Positions 33,829 through 42,888 of a stretch of DNA of 64,000 bases are shown here, piece after piece (position 1 is the stretch's first letter; each line of letters starts with the position of its first letter). Position numbers and translations under genes: made by a program. Location: positions 124,001-188,000 of the forward strand of contig NZ_QKUF01000008.1 in assembly GCF_003253565.1 (NCBI RefSeq). The letters run 5' to 3'. The DNA comes from Thermosporothrix hazakensis (GTDB lineage Bacteria > Chloroflexota > Ktedonobacteria > Ktedonobacterales > Ktedonobacteraceae). A model generated the notes under the pieces. The model had not been told where the DNA came from. It saw nothing but the letters and a program-made list of their open reading frames with translations, and ran no database searches.

Positions 33829-34956
33829 ATGACAGTATTGATAGGAACCTATATACAAGACAGAAATGGAGACAAAGAATCCTTGAGCGAGTTTTCTACC
33901 ATTCTGGCGACATCGCTGGCCTCTATTACCCCCCTTGATCGGGCCGCGATGGAACAGGCACGCCAGCGTCAGCAGCAGCTTACCAAGCCAGCCGGCAGCC
34001 TCGGTCGCCTGGAAGAGATCGCCATTCGGATCGCGGGCATGCAGCAAACCCCCGTTCCCCGCATCAACCATAAAGCCGTTATTGTGATGGCAGGCGATCA
34101 CGGCGTCACCCGCGAGGGCGTCAGCGCGTATCCGGCAGCAGTCACGCCCCAGATGGTGCTCAATTTCTTGCAGGGAGGCGCGGCAATTAATGCTCTGGCG
34201 CGGCAGGCGAACGTGCAGATGATTATTGTTGATGTCGGCGTAGCTGCCGAGCTCTCTCACCCCGGGCTGCTCTCGCGCAAGGTCGCGTATGGCACCGCGA
34301 ATATGGCTCAGGGGCCCGCCATGACACCGGAACAGATGATGCAGGCGCTGCTTGTCGGCATCGAGACGGCTCACGCGACGATCGCGCAGGGAGCCGACCT
34401 TCTGGCAATCGGCGAAATGGGCATCGGGAATACGACAGCCGCCAGCGCCATTGCAGCCGCGCTGCTCCAGTTGCCCGTCAGCGAGCTCACCGGGTATGGC
34501 ACCGGGATCGATGAAGAGCAGCGTCAGCATAAAGTGCGCGTGATCGAACAGGCGCTGGCCGTCAATCAACCTGACCCCCTGAACCCGCTTGAGGTCCTGC
34601 GTTGTGTCGGTGGGCTGGAAATCGCGGGCCTGGTCGGCGTGCTGATCGGCGCAGTGGAACACCGCGTTCCCGTCGTGATTGATGGCTTTATTTCTACCGC
34701 CGCTGCGCTTGTTGCATCTACCTTACATCCCACCATTCGCGAGTATCTCTTTGCCGGACACGCCTCCGTCGAGCGCGGTCACCGCCTGATCCTGGAGCGG
34801 CTGGAGCTTCGCCCGCTGCTTCAGCTTGATATGCGACTCGGTGAGGGAACCGGCGCGGTACTTGCGATGCAGATCGTCGAGGCCGCTGTGTGTACCCATA
34901 GCGAGATGGCCACTTTTGCCGAAGCGGGCGTCAGTGATCGCCCCGAACACGCTTGA
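33829..34956 (+). CDS. cobT: nicotinate-nucleotide-dimethylbenzimidazole phosphoribosyltransferase
   Basis: CobT joins dimethylbenzimidazole and nicotinate mononucleotide to make alpha-ribazole phosphate for the lower ligand of cobalamin. Signatures visible: QQLTKPAGSLGRLE, VMAGDHGVTREGVSAYP, FLQGGAAINALAR, GEMGIGNTTAASAI and DMRLGEGTGAVLA, with the catalytic Glu in the last. ATG 33829 (375 residues) has no SD; TTG 33883 follows GGAG (33868-33871) and would match the usual family N-terminus, so it is a plausible true start. No other cobalamin gene is nearby, consistent with nucleotide-loop assembly or salvage genes being scattered. Ends at a strong terminator. Confidence 0.93.
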   Translation: MTVLIGTYIQDRNGDKESLSEFSTILATSLASITPLDRAAMEQARQRQQQLTKPAGSLGRLEEIAIRIAGMQQTPVPRINHKAVIVMAGDHGVTREGVSAYPAAVTPQMVLNFLQGGAAINALARQANVQMIIVDVGVAAELSHPGLLSRKVAYGTANMAQGPAMTPEQMMQALLVGIETAHATIAQGADLLAIGEMGIGNTTAASAIAAALLQLPVSELTGYGTGIDEEQRQHKVRVIEQALAVNQPDPLNPLEVLRCVGGLEIAGLVGVLIGAVEHRVPVVIDGFISTAAALVASTLHPTIREYLFAGHASVERGHRLILERLELRPLLQLDMRLGEGTGAVLAMQIVEAAVCTHSEMATFAEAGVSDRPEHA

Positions 34957-35290
34957 TTGTCTCAGAACCGGTCAGCAAGCCGGTTCTTTTTTTCTCTCGC
35001 GCCCTCTTATTCACGCATATCAATCGAGCAGTTAAGATTCTCTCCCTGAAAGAGGAAAATTCCAGCTCCTCTCTTCACCTGATCTCAACCAGAAGTAAAC
35101 CGCTTTTCCAGATAGTCCCATTATGCTGGAAAGGAATGTGTCATTTTAACATATGCCACTTCATTCAAAGTGAAGGAGAGGGGAACACGTGGAGGTGGAC
35201 ATCTCACTCGACAGCATCCCCGCTGCATCAACAGGGAACATCGTTTCAGCAGAAGGACGCCCGCGCGGCGCACGAAAGGACATGTAATTC
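34957..35290. other. spacer before the first subtilase
   Basis: 334 bases holding the cobT terminator and the upstream region of the first S8 gene. AAAGGA lies at 35276-35281, 10 bases before ATG 35291. I see no convincing -35/-10 pair and no extra gene. Confidence 0.4.
34964..34994 (+). terminator. rho-independent terminator of cobT
   Basis: AGAACCGG (34964-34971) pairs with CCGGTTCT (34980-34987), loop of 8, then an uninterrupted T-run. One of the clearest terminators here. Confidence 0.85.
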
Positions 35291-36928
35291 ATGCAAAGCA
35301 AGTACTATCGTACCCTGCTTCCTCTGGCCTTATTGCTGGCCGCATGCCTGTTCCTCAGCAGTCCACTTTTGGACGTACAGGGCATTGGCCCGGCAAAGAA
35401 CTACATTCTGGTATTTCAACCGCAACAGCAAACCCTTCCTCAAACCGTCATCAGCAGAGGACATACTGTTGTCTATGACCTGAGCGCAGCCGGGGTAATG
35501 GTTGTGCGCACCCATATCCCTGACGACCTGATACATATTCCCGGCATCATCAGCGTTGCACCAGACCGCCCGCATATCACCATTCCCGCTAAACCGACAA
35601 AACCGCTCACTTCTGGCCTGCTTCATCCCCTTCAGGTGTCCAGCAAGGCCGAAGGCTGCGCGAGCAACGAAGCAGTCTGCCCGCAACAATGGGATCTGGA
35701 GCGCATTCATGTGCCTCAGGCCTGGGAAAAGACGCGCGGATCGAGAAAGGTACGCGTCGCTGTCCTCGATAGTGGACTGACTTCCACTCATGAAGCGCTT
35801 GGCGATAACTATGATAAAGAGGCCAGCAAGTCATTTGTTGAACCAACGAACTGCGCACAGGATTCGGATGTCAACAGCCTTGAGGACTTCAATGGACATG
35901 GCACCTGGACCGCGCTGCACATCGCTGGAAAGAACACCTCGCGCATGAGCGGCATCGCGCCCGAAACCACGCTGATCAACCTGCGTGTGCTCAACGCCTG
36001 CGGCATCGGAACCGATAGCTGGATTCTGGCCGCCTTGATGCATGCTCACAAGGTTGGCGCACAGATCGTCAGCATGTCGCTGGGCGGCTTTGTATGCGCG
36101 GATGGCGTCGTGAAGGAGTCCTACTATTGCCGCACCGAGAAAGACGCCAGAGATGGCGCTTCCACCTGGAAAGCTTACAACCAGACTATTTCCTATCTGT
36201 TGCAGCATGGAACGCTGGTGGTGGCCTCCGCAGGCAATGAGCACGTCCAGCTCGACCAGAACGGGCGCGTGATGGGAAAAAGCAGCGTCGGCTTTGGCGC
36301 GGAGAAGAACGACCCGAGCAACAACCTGTACGGGCTCCGTGAGATCCCCGCTGGCATTCCCGGCGTGCTGACCGTGAGCGCGACCAACCGCATCACCCAG
36401 GCCGCGCAGGCAGGTGAAACCAGGCACGGACAGTATGGGCAGGGACTCCGCGACCAGCTCGCCTACTACAGCAACTACGGGGCCCGTATCGATGTCTCAG
36501 CGCCCGGCGGCTCGCGAAACTATAACGTGCCACGCTTCGACTGCATTTCGACTCGCTGTGATGGCCTGACCCCCTCCTCGTCCGGCGGAGACGACCATAC
36601 CGGCGTCTTTGGCGCGTTCGGTATTGATGAGAAGGGACAACTCTGTAGCAACTGCTATAGCTATTTGCAGGGCACCTCGATGGCCGCGCCAACCGTCTCC
36701 GGAGTCGCCGCACTGGTGCTTGCGCGTCATCCGGGCATGTCGGTGCAGGAGCTAACGAAGCTGCTCAAGCGCTCTGTCACGCCCTTCCTCGATAAGAACG
36801 CCACGCCGCCCGCCGCCAGCAATAGCAAGAGCCCCTACTATAACTATACGATCGATTATGATGCGGCTCCGATCAGCAATCACCTGATGGGAACAGGCAT
36901 CATCGACGCGGCTCGCGCTGTATCCTGA
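35291..36928 (+). CDS. secreted S8 family serine peptidase (subtilase), copy 1
   Basis: 545 residues. N-terminal signal; LLLAAC resembles a lipobox but is followed by more hydrophobic residues, so either a lipoprotein or an ordinary exported protein is possible. An I9-like propeptide follows (NYILVF to IISVAPD, about 37-91), then the catalytic domain with Asp160 (VAVLDSG), His203 (GHGTW) and Ser463 (GTSMAAP), and the oxyanion Asn in ASAGNE. Cys pairs (Cys123/Cys130, others around residues 275-290 and 415-455) suggest disulfides outside the cell. First of three tandem paralogues. AAAGGA before ATG 35291. Confidence 0.92.
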   Translation: MQSKYYRTLLPLALLLAACLFLSSPLLDVQGIGPAKNYILVFQPQQQTLPQTVISRGHTVVYDLSAAGVMVVRTHIPDDLIHIPGIISVAPDRPHITIPAKPTKPLTSGLLHPLQVSSKAEGCASNEAVCPQQWDLERIHVPQAWEKTRGSRKVRVAVLDSGLTSTHEALGDNYDKEASKSFVEPTNCAQDSDVNSLEDFNGHGTWTALHIAGKNTSRMSGIAPETTLINLRVLNACGIGTDSWILAALMHAHKVGAQIVSMSLGGFVCADGVVKESYYCRTEKDARDGASTWKAYNQTISYLLQHGTLVVASAGNEHVQLDQNGRVMGKSSVGFGAEKNDPSNNLYGLREIPAGIPGVLTVSATNRITQAAQAGETRHGQYGQGLRDQLAYYSNYGARIDVSAPGGSRNYNVPRFDCISTRCDGLTPSSSGGDDHTGVFGAFGIDEKGQLCSNCYSYLQGTSMAAPTVSGVAALVLARHPGMSVQELTKLLKRSVTPFLDKNATPPAASNSKSPYYNYTIDYDAAPISNHLMGTGIIDAARAVS

Positions 36929-36952
36929 GTCCTCATTCCGACAACTATCATC

Positions 36953-36978
36953 AGTGGGGGCGTTCGCTCGCCCTCACT
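36953..36978 (+). terminator. hairpin between subtilase copies 1 and 2
   Basis: AGTGGGGGCG (36953-36962) pairs with CGCCCTCACT (36969-36978) with one G-T wobble. No long T-run follows. Confidence 0.45.
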
Positions 36979-37121
36979 CCTGCAATTCTCTCCTTTGTGG
37001 AATATGCAGAACGAGCACCACTTATAGTACATACGAATGTCCTTTTACTAGAAGTGCTTTATGTTTAGAAGTGGTATCAGTCGTATCATCATATCTGCAA
37101 GTGAAAGGATAGAGAATAGCA

Positions 37122-38774
37122 ATGCAGGGAATGAGAAAAACGATCGGCGTACTGCTTCTCATCAGTCTGAGCTTCCTGGGCGCTCTGGCGCTGCTTCCTC
37201 AGCGGGTGCAGGCAGTATCGCCCGAACAAAACTACATCCTCCGCTACGATGATGCCAGCAGAATCGACATGCAGAACCTCACCCGAAGTGGGCACAGGGT
37301 CGTGCACGATTTGCGGCAGGCGGGCATACTGGTTGTCCGCTCGCACAGCCCTGAGCAGCTCCAGCGGCTTCCCGGGCTCGGCGATCTGATTCAGGATCGT
37401 CCACAACAGATGCTTCCACAGCACGAGTTCGTCACCGCCTATAGCGCGCCAGAGCTTCACGCTGGCGCACGGCAGAACGAGCAGGGCTGTGCTTCGGTCT
37501 CGACGTATTGTGCGCTGCAATGGGACCTGAAGCGGATTCATGTTCCCGAGGCATGGCGCGTGACGCAGGGCTCACCCACGATCACCGTTGCTGTACTGGA
37601 CACAGGAATTACGTCGAGTCATGAACAGGTCGGGGCAAACTATGATAAAGCAGCCAGCCGCTCCTTTGTGCAACCAAGCCTCGAGTGCGCCCTTGACAAA
37701 GGGAACACCAGCAGCCTGGAAGACATGAACGGACATGGCACCTGGGTTGCAACCCATATCGCGGGCAAAAACGGGCTGCGCATGACCGGCATTGCACCAC
37801 AGACCCGCCTGATTAACCTGCGGACCCTCAATGCCTGCGGCACCGGCTTCCATAGCTGGTTCTTTGCTGCAATGCTCTATGCAAATACGGTGGGCGCTCG
37901 CGTCGTCAATCTGTCGCTTGGCAGCTATATCTGTGCCGATGGTGTGGTGAAAGAGTCGTACTACTGCAACACACAGGAGAAAGCGCAGAACGGTCCCTCG
38001 CTCTGGCGCACCTATACGCAGGTCGTGCGCTATCTCCTCGATCACAACACGCTGGTCGTCGCGGCCGCTGGAAATGAGCACGTCAATCTCGATAAAGACG
38101 GGCGCGTTCTCAACAAGAGCAGCGTTGGCTATGCCGTGCAGGCAAACAACCCGGCAAACAGCCTCTATGGCACCCGCGAGGTTCCCGCCGGCCTTCCTGG
38201 CGTGATTGCCGTTGCCGCGATCAATCGAATAACCGCCATTGGACAGCCCGGCGAGACACGACACGGACAGTTTGGCGCGGGCAAAAGAGATCAGCTCGCG
38301 TTCTACAGCAACTATGGCGGACGTATCGATCTGGCGGCCCCGGGAGGCGCACGCAATTATAACGTCCCCCAATTCGACTGTGTAAATAACAACACAAAAT
38401 GCAGCCGTCTTGATTTTTCCAGCCCCACCCAGGCCGACAATCCGGGCGTCTTTGGTGCGTATGGCGTGAACGCAAGCGGTCAGCCATGCTCCAATTGTTA
38501 CGCTTTCCTGCAAGGAACCTCGATGGCCGCACCTCAGGTCACAGGCGTGGCGGCCCTGGCACTGGCAGCACATCCTGAGATGACGGCGTGGGAACTGGCA
38601 GCCTGGCTCAAAGACTCCTACACCTGGTATCACGATCCGAACGCGACGCCTCCCGCCGCCGATATGCCGAACAGCCCCTACACCAATTACAACATCAACT
38701 ATAGCGGAAAAGGTCTTCCAGAGTGGAAATTAGGCGTAGGCGTGATTGATGCAGCCCGGGCGGTCCGCCCCTGA
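37122..38774 (+). CDS. secreted S8 family serine peptidase (subtilase), copy 2
   Basis: 550 residues, colinear with copy 1. Signal peptide with an AxA-type cleavage site (RVQA before VSPEQNYIL), I9-like propeptide (about 37-93), catalytic Asp160 (VAVLDTG), His205 (GHGTW) and Ser467 (GTSMAAP), with AAGNE for the oxyanion hole. The same Cys positions as in the neighbours are kept. No lipobox, so released or wall-associated. AAAGGA lies about 12 bases before ATG 37122. Role presumably extracellular protein degradation; a specific substrate cannot be deduced. Confidence 0.93.
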   Translation: MQGMRKTIGVLLLISLSFLGALALLPQRVQAVSPEQNYILRYDDASRIDMQNLTRSGHRVVHDLRQAGILVVRSHSPEQLQRLPGLGDLIQDRPQQMLPQHEFVTAYSAPELHAGARQNEQGCASVSTYCALQWDLKRIHVPEAWRVTQGSPTITVAVLDTGITSSHEQVGANYDKAASRSFVQPSLECALDKGNTSSLEDMNGHGTWVATHIAGKNGLRMTGIAPQTRLINLRTLNACGTGFHSWFFAAMLYANTVGARVVNLSLGSYICADGVVKESYYCNTQEKAQNGPSLWRTYTQVVRYLLDHNTLVVAAAGNEHVNLDKDGRVLNKSSVGYAVQANNPANSLYGTREVPAGLPGVIAVAAINRITAIGQPGETRHGQFGAGKRDQLAFYSNYGGRIDLAAPGGARNYNVPQFDCVNNNTKCSRLDFSSPTQADNPGVFGAYGVNASGQPCSNCYAFLQGTSMAAPQVTGVAALALAAHPEMTAWELAAWLKDSYTWYHDPNATPPAADMPNSPYTNYNINYSGKGLPEWKLGVGVIDAARAVRP

Positions 38775-39108
38775 ACACACGAAACGGCATGGGTCATTGC
38801 TGGCCCATGCTGTTTTTTTTGCGGCTTTTATCGAAGATGTTCAGAGCATTGAGAAAAGGAATCGTACAGGAAGAGCATATTTCTCTGTCTATATAGCTCA
38901 TCAATAGAGCCTGGCTGTATCCTTTCCATAACCATTTCTTAACCAAATTTACACCATTTTATATTGATTCATGAATGGAGATATATCATAATAACAATGA
39001 AGAGGTGGAAGGAACCATACGAGAAGAAGCCGCAACTGCCAACCTTCCCCTCACGGCTCGCCCTGTGATATTGGTTGTTTCTTTAGAGGAAAGGACGTAC
39101 ACAACTCT
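38775..39108. other. spacer before the third subtilase
   Basis: 334 bases with the terminator of copy 2 and an A/T-rich stretch (38930-38995) typical of a promoter region, though no clear hexamer pair. A 23-codon frame at 38998-39069 has GGAG too far away; not called. Confidence 0.4.
38787..38820 (+). terminator. rho-independent terminator after subtilase copy 2
   Basis: GCATGGG (38787-38793) with CCCATGC (38804-38810), then TGTTTTTTTT. Confidence 0.8.
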
Positions 39109-40746
39109 ATGAAACGCTACCGCGCAGCCATTCCTATCTTGGTGTTAGCAGGGATGCTAGCTCTGACCTTTCTTGCTTCCCTCCCTGAGCGTGTCGAGGC
39201 GGTCGCGAAGACTGATAATTACATCCTGCTTTACAATCAGCAGACGAAAATCGACAAGAACGCCCTGACAAAGAACGGGAACAAGATTATCTTCGACCTC
39301 AGTCAGGCAAAGGTGATGGTTGTCCGCTCAAACAACCCGAACGAGCTTAAGAAGGTTCCTGGCGTGATTGGCCTGGCAAAAGACAAGCGCTCCGTCCGCC
39401 TGCCGGGAAATGAAGTCAAGAACATTACCACAGTCCCGCAGACAAAGGCCGCAGCCGCGCAATGTGCCTCGGTCGAGACCTCCTGCCCGTTGCAGTGGGA
39501 TCTGGCCCGCATCAACGTGCCTCAGGCCTGGAAGACTACCCAGGGCTCGAAAGCGGTGCGTGTGGCCGTCGTGGATACCGGTGTAAACTCGTCGCACGAC
39601 GCGCTTGGATCCAACTATGACAAGGCGTCAAGCCGCTCCTTCGTGCAGCCTGACGCTGATTGCCCCCAGGAAGTTGACGCCAGCAACCCGGAGGACCAGC
39701 AGGGTCACGGCACCTGGGTTGCGACCCACATCGGCGGCAGAAACGGCACGCTGATGACCGGTATTGCCCCGAACACCACGCTGGTCGGCATTCGCGTCCT
39801 CAACGCCTGCGGTTATGGCTATGATAGCTGGATTCTGGCCGGTCTGATGTATGCCAGCACGATCAATGTCGACATCATCAATATGTCACTTGGCGGCTAT
39901 GTCTGCGCCGAGGGCATCGTTCCTGAGTCCTACTACTGCAACAATGCCGAGAGCGTTGGCGACAGCCAGACCGTGTGGAAAACCTACACCCAGATCGTGA
40001 AATTCCTGATGGAGCGCGGCACGCTGATCATCGCCGCTGCCGGTAACGATCACGTTCGCCTTGATCGCGAAGGGCATGTTGCGGGCCCGAGCAGCGTCGC
40101 GTTCGCCGCCCCGATGAACCATCCCGCGAACAACCTCTATGGTCTGAGCGCCGTTCCCGCCGGGATCCCGGGTGTCATCACAGTTGCAGCCACGAACCGC
40201 ATCACAGCAAAGGGTGGCCCTGATGAGACGCTCTACGGGCAGTATGGCGAGAACCTGAAGGATCAGCTCTCGTACTACAGTAACTTCGGACGCCGTATCG
40301 ATGTCTCTGCACCGGGCGGCTCGGTAAACTACAATATTCCACCGTTCGACTGCAAGAGCACCGAGTGCTCGCGCCTCCGCTATACCAGCATGGCGAACGC
40401 AGACAACCCCGGCGATTTCGGCGCATGGGGTGTTGATGCCAATGGTAACCCCTGCGCGACCTGCTATGCCTTCGCTATTGGTACCTCGATGGCGGCCCCT
40501 CAGGTCGCTGGCGTGGCAGCCCTGGCGCTGGCAGCCCATCCGAATATGACAGCGAAGGAACTGTCGGCATGGCTGAAGAAATCAGTCACCCGCTTCCTGA
40601 ACAAAAACGAGACGCCTTCCGCCGCCGAAGATCCGGCAAGCCCGCACTATAACTACGATATGGATTACGGCACGCCAGGCATTCCAACCTATGAAGAAAT
40701 GGGCAAAGGCGTGATAGATGCAGCGAAAGCGGTTGCAGCAAAATAG
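39109..40746 (+). CDS. secreted S8 family serine peptidase (subtilase), copy 3
   Basis: 545 residues with the same architecture: signal peptide (cleavage near RVEA before VAKTDNYIL), I9-like propeptide (about 37-92), catalytic Asp156 (VAVVDTG), His200 (GHGTW) and Ser460 (GTSMAAP), AAGND at the oxyanion Asn. The active-site surroundings and Cys pattern match copies 1 and 2, while propeptide and linker differ most. It is more Lys-rich than the other two in the N-terminal 110 residues. GAAAGGA precedes ATG 39109 at long spacing. Ends at a strong terminator. Confidence 0.93.
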   Translation: MKRYRAAIPILVLAGMLALTFLASLPERVEAVAKTDNYILLYNQQTKIDKNALTKNGNKIIFDLSQAKVMVVRSNNPNELKKVPGVIGLAKDKRSVRLPGNEVKNITTVPQTKAAAAQCASVETSCPLQWDLARINVPQAWKTTQGSKAVRVAVVDTGVNSSHDALGSNYDKASSRSFVQPDADCPQEVDASNPEDQQGHGTWVATHIGGRNGTLMTGIAPNTTLVGIRVLNACGYGYDSWILAGLMYASTINVDIINMSLGGYVCAEGIVPESYYCNNAESVGDSQTVWKTYTQIVKFLMERGTLIIAAAGNDHVRLDREGHVAGPSSVAFAAPMNHPANNLYGLSAVPAGIPGVITVAATNRITAKGGPDETLYGQYGENLKDQLSYYSNFGRRIDVSAPGGSVNYNIPPFDCKSTECSRLRYTSMANADNPGDFGAWGVDANGNPCATCYAFAIGTSMAAPQVAGVAALALAAHPNMTAKELSAWLKKSVTRFLNKNETPSAAEDPASPHYNYDMDYGTPGIPTYEEMGKGVIDAAKAVAAK

Positions 40747-40784
40747 CGCCGCCTATCCAGACATACTCTCTTAGCACATTGTGG

Positions 40785-40819
40785 GAACCATTCTCCTTTG
40801 TGGGAATGGTTCTTTTTTT
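40785..40819 (+). terminator. rho-independent terminator after subtilase copy 3
   Basis: GAACCATTC (40785-40793) and GAATGGTTC (40804-40812), followed by TTTTTTT. Confidence 0.85.
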
Positions 40820-40863
40820 GTGGTATGCTGAGATATCGTCTTTTTCAGGAGGACTTTGAAAGA

Positions 40864-41289
40864 ATGGCTAATGAAATCTCTGTCCATGCGACACTGGACG
40901 GCAAGATGCGGTTTCAGGCGGAAACGGGAAGCGGTTTCACGTTGAGCATGGACGCAGCCCCGGAAAGTGGTGGCGAGAACTCAGCACCCCGCCCGACAGA
41001 GGTGATGCTTGCGTCTCTGGCTGGCTGTACTGGTATCACCCTGGTCTCGATTCTGCGCAAACAGCGTCAGGAAATCACCAGCTACGAACTGCACCTCCGC
41101 AGCGAGCGCACCAGCGCCCCCGGCACCTATACCACCATCACGGTTGAACACGTGCTGTCCGGGCCAACGCTCACCCTTGCTCGGGTTGAACGAGCGCTGG
41201 AACTGGCCGAACAGCACTGCACGGTGGGCATTCTACTCGGCAAAGCGCTTGAGATCAAGCATACGGTTCGCCTCGTCGAACATGCCTGA
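40864..41289 (+). CDS. OsmC family peroxiredoxin-like protein
   Basis: 141 residues from ATG 40864; the upstream extension to 40798 overlaps the previous terminator and the SD (GGAGG at 40848-40852), so it is not used. OsmC/Ohr proteins reduce organic hydroperoxides with a Cys pair; here Cys55 (LAGCTGI) and Cys119 (EQHCTVG) occupy these positions. The RPTEVMLASLAGC segment is typical. Cytosolic. Could be a YhfA-type rather than an Ohr-type protein. Confidence 0.88.
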   Translation: MANEISVHATLDGKMRFQAETGSGFTLSMDAAPESGGENSAPRPTEVMLASLAGCTGITLVSILRKQRQEITSYELHLRSERTSAPGTYTTITVEHVLSGPTLTLARVERALELAEQHCTVGILLGKALEIKHTVRLVEHA

Positions 41290-41314
41290 TTGCTCTTGAG
41301 CCTTTCCCCTGGCA

Positions 41315-41710
41315 CTATGCCGCGGGGACGGGCTCACGCCTGTAGGCAAAGCCAAAGTACAGAGCAATCGCACCCGCAACAAAGTGGAAAAGGTGATCCC
41401 CGATGTTCGCGTGCATAATACCAAGCAGACGATGATCAAAGTAGAGAAACGGATACAACAGCCCGAGCAGCGCAAGCACAACATACACCACGCCGAAAAT
41501 CTGATTAAAGCGCCGATCCCACCCCATAATTACGCAACTCAACGCCAGAAAACCGGTTGCCAGATGAATGAAGTTATGCACAATATCGAGGTCCAGCCCC
41601 AGAAAATTCGCGGGCTGCATGGTTGATGTGTTGCCAATTCCCAGTACACCGACGATAAGAAACACAATGGTGACAATCAGGGTATAATAGCGGCTGGCAG
41701 TCCAGGGCAT
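41315..41710 (-). CDS. DUF4383-like small membrane protein
   Basis: 131 residues from ATG 41710, which has AAAAGGAG 7 bases upstream (the longer frame from 41737 includes this SD). Four membrane helices: TLIVTIVFLIVGVLGI, HLATGFLALSCVIMGW, FGVVYVVLALLGLLYPF and HFVAGAIALYFGFA, with HNFIHLATG and the GDHLFHF His-containing turn that characterise DUF4383 proteins. Function unknown. First of a group of small envelope genes on this strand. A TATACT-type element lies at 41759-41764. Confidence 0.8.
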   Translation of the reverse strand: MPWTASRYYTLIVTIVFLIVGVLGIGNTSTMQPANFLGLDLDIVHNFIHLATGFLALSCVIMGWDRRFNQIFGVVYVVLALLGLLYPFLYFDHRLLGIMHANIGDHLFHFVAGAIALYFGFAYRREPVPAA

Positions 41711-41758
41711 AGAAACGCTCCTTTTCACATGCCACATGGGTTAAACAGTTCTCTCTTT

Positions 41759-41764
41759 AGTATA
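41759..41764 (-). promoter_or_regulatory. -10-like TATACTAAAGAGAG element
   Basis: Minus strand reads GGTATACTAAAGAGAG about 50 bases before ATG 41710; another member of the recurring set. Confidence 0.4.
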
Positions 41765-41811
41765 CCATCTCTCTTGCTCAGCCGCTTCCCTTTTACCCGA
41801 AATACAGCATA

Positions 41812-42177
41812 TCAGGGCCAGGGATTCGGGGGGCCCCAATGCGTGCTTGCCCCCGGCGGTGGTGCAGGCGCTCCATATGTTGGAGGCGGAACAGGCGCTC
41901 CATAGGGCGGAAGCGACATCGGGTGCGAGGGCGGATAGGGTGTATAGAACATTATAAATTTGCGCTTCGGGCGATCAATCAGCATGTAGAGCAGCGAGCC
42001 GAGAAACGGGAAAAAGATCATCAACACTACCCAGACCACTTTCATCGTATCCGTAATACCCCGGTTGCTCAGGCAGTCAACCAGCATCCAGACCCAGAAC
42101 ACCACCAGCGCGATTGGCAAAACAACAAACAGCAAGATAACGCCCAGTAGAAATAATGTTGCTATGAATTCGGACAT
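41812..42177 (-). CDS. PLDc_N-like small membrane protein 1
   Basis: 121 residues. Two membrane helices (LFLLGVILLFVVLPIALVVFWVW and VVWVVLMIFFPFLGSLLYML) separated by the conserved DCLSNRGITDTMK loop, which is the phospholipase D-nuclease N-terminal domain pattern (WxWxxxDCL...PxxGxxxY). The tail is a Pro/Tyr-rich, disordered cytoplasmic sequence. AGGAGG before ATG 42177. One of five related genes in a row. Such domains occur with envelope-stress systems; no enzymatic activity is expected. Confidence 0.82.
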   Translation of the reverse strand: MSEFIATLFLLGVILLFVVLPIALVVFWVWMLVDCLSNRGITDTMKVVWVVLMIFFPFLGSLLYMLIDRPKRKFIMFYTPYPPSHPMSLPPYGAPVPPPTYGAPAPPPGASTHWGPPNPWP

Positions 42178-42268
42178 GTATGCCTCCTGAACGAACAGTC
42201 AGCCGAATAGAGAAACAGGGTTTTCTCGAAGATCAAAAGAGAAGACAGCTTTTTCATTTCGTCTCTTC

Positions 42269-42274
42269 AGTATA
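42269..42274 (-). promoter_or_regulatory. -10-like TATACTGAAGAGAC element, copy in duplicated spacer
   Basis: Minus strand AAAGCGAATAGCTGC-TATACT-GAAGAGAC, nearly identical to the element at 42854-42859. About 95 bases before ATG 42177. Confidence 0.5.
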
Positions 42275-42308
42275 GCAGCTATTCGCTTTTTTCGCTAGAT
42301 ATTGTGCG

Positions 42309-42453
42309 TTCCTTCACCCTGATTCACCAGTCACTCCATTGTTGTTGTTGCTGCTGCTCCTGTGGCGGCTCGGGATAGGTCGCTTGTGGCTCCTCGTACT
42401 GTTCCCATTGGGCACGGGAAGGCGTGGCAGGCGCTTCAGAGGCCCAGTGAGGC
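42309..42453. repeat. duplicated segment, copy A (paired with 42889-43032)
   Basis: About 145 bases covering the 3' end of PLDc_N gene 2 recur with few changes at 42889-43032, the 3' end of gene 3. The GTT/GCT run encoding poly-Gln differs by one unit between copies, suggesting recent duplication with slippage. Confidence 0.75.
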
Positions 42454-42761
42454 TCGGGCAACTCCCGATAGTTTGCGTGATCATTTGCCGACCAGGATGG
42501 CAGCGGAGCCTGAACACGCGTCGGCTCATAATAATATCGAACTTTTGCCTTCTTCCTGTCGGTAAAAAAGTAGACCACAGGAGCAACAGGAGAGCACAGA
42601 AGCATCAGGATCACCCAGATCAGCTTCATGGTGTCGGAGATGCCCCGATTCCTGAGGCAGTGGATCAGCATCCAGAGAAAGAGGACCAGCGTCACGAGTG
42701 GGAACACCAGAAACAACAGGATAAAGCCCAGATTAAGGAGCATCAGCATGGATTCGGACAT
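42324..42761 (-). CDS. PLDc_N-like small membrane protein 2
   Basis: 145 residues. Same plan as its neighbours: two hydrophobic helices (LGFILLFLVFPLVTLVLFLWML and LIWVILMLLCSPVAPVVYFF) around HCLRNRGISDTMK, then a long hydrophilic tail with a Gln run at the end (EQQQQQQW). Its 3' third is nearly identical in DNA to gene 3, and its upstream spacer matches that of gene 1. AGGAGG before ATG 42761. Confidence 0.82.
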   Translation of the reverse strand: MSESMLMLLNLGFILLFLVFPLVTLVLFLWMLIHCLRNRGISDTMKLIWVILMLLCSPVAPVVYFFTDRKKAKVRYYYEPTRVQAPLPSWSANDHANYRELPEPHWASEAPATPSRAQWEQYEEPQATYPEPPQEQQQQQQWSDW

Positions 42762-42853
42762 GTACGCCTCCTGAACGAGCGATCAGCCGAACAGCAAAAT
42801 AGCATCTTCTAGAAGAATAGACGTAAAGAAGAACGTTTTGTTGCAGTCTCTTC

Positions 42854-42859
42854 AGTATA
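42854..42859 (-). promoter_or_regulatory. -10-like TATACTGAAGAGAC element, second copy in duplicated spacer
   Basis: Minus strand AAAGCGAATAGCTAC-TATACT-GAAGAGAC, one base different from the copy before gene 1 in this stretch. About 95 bases before ATG 42761. Confidence 0.5.
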
Positions 42860-42888
42860 GTAGCTATTCGCTTTTCTCACCAGGTGCT

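Noticed and set aside
33793..34662. 289-residue minus-strand frame
   Set aside because: Antisense to cobT; shadow frame.
33829..34956. Cobalamin biosynthesis cluster or B12 riboswitch
   Set aside because: cobT is alone and no B12-box-like leader was recognised upstream.
37572..38633. 353-residue minus-strand frame
   Set aside because: Antisense to the second subtilase. Similar antisense frames occur in the other two copies because of shared sequence, which does not imply coding.
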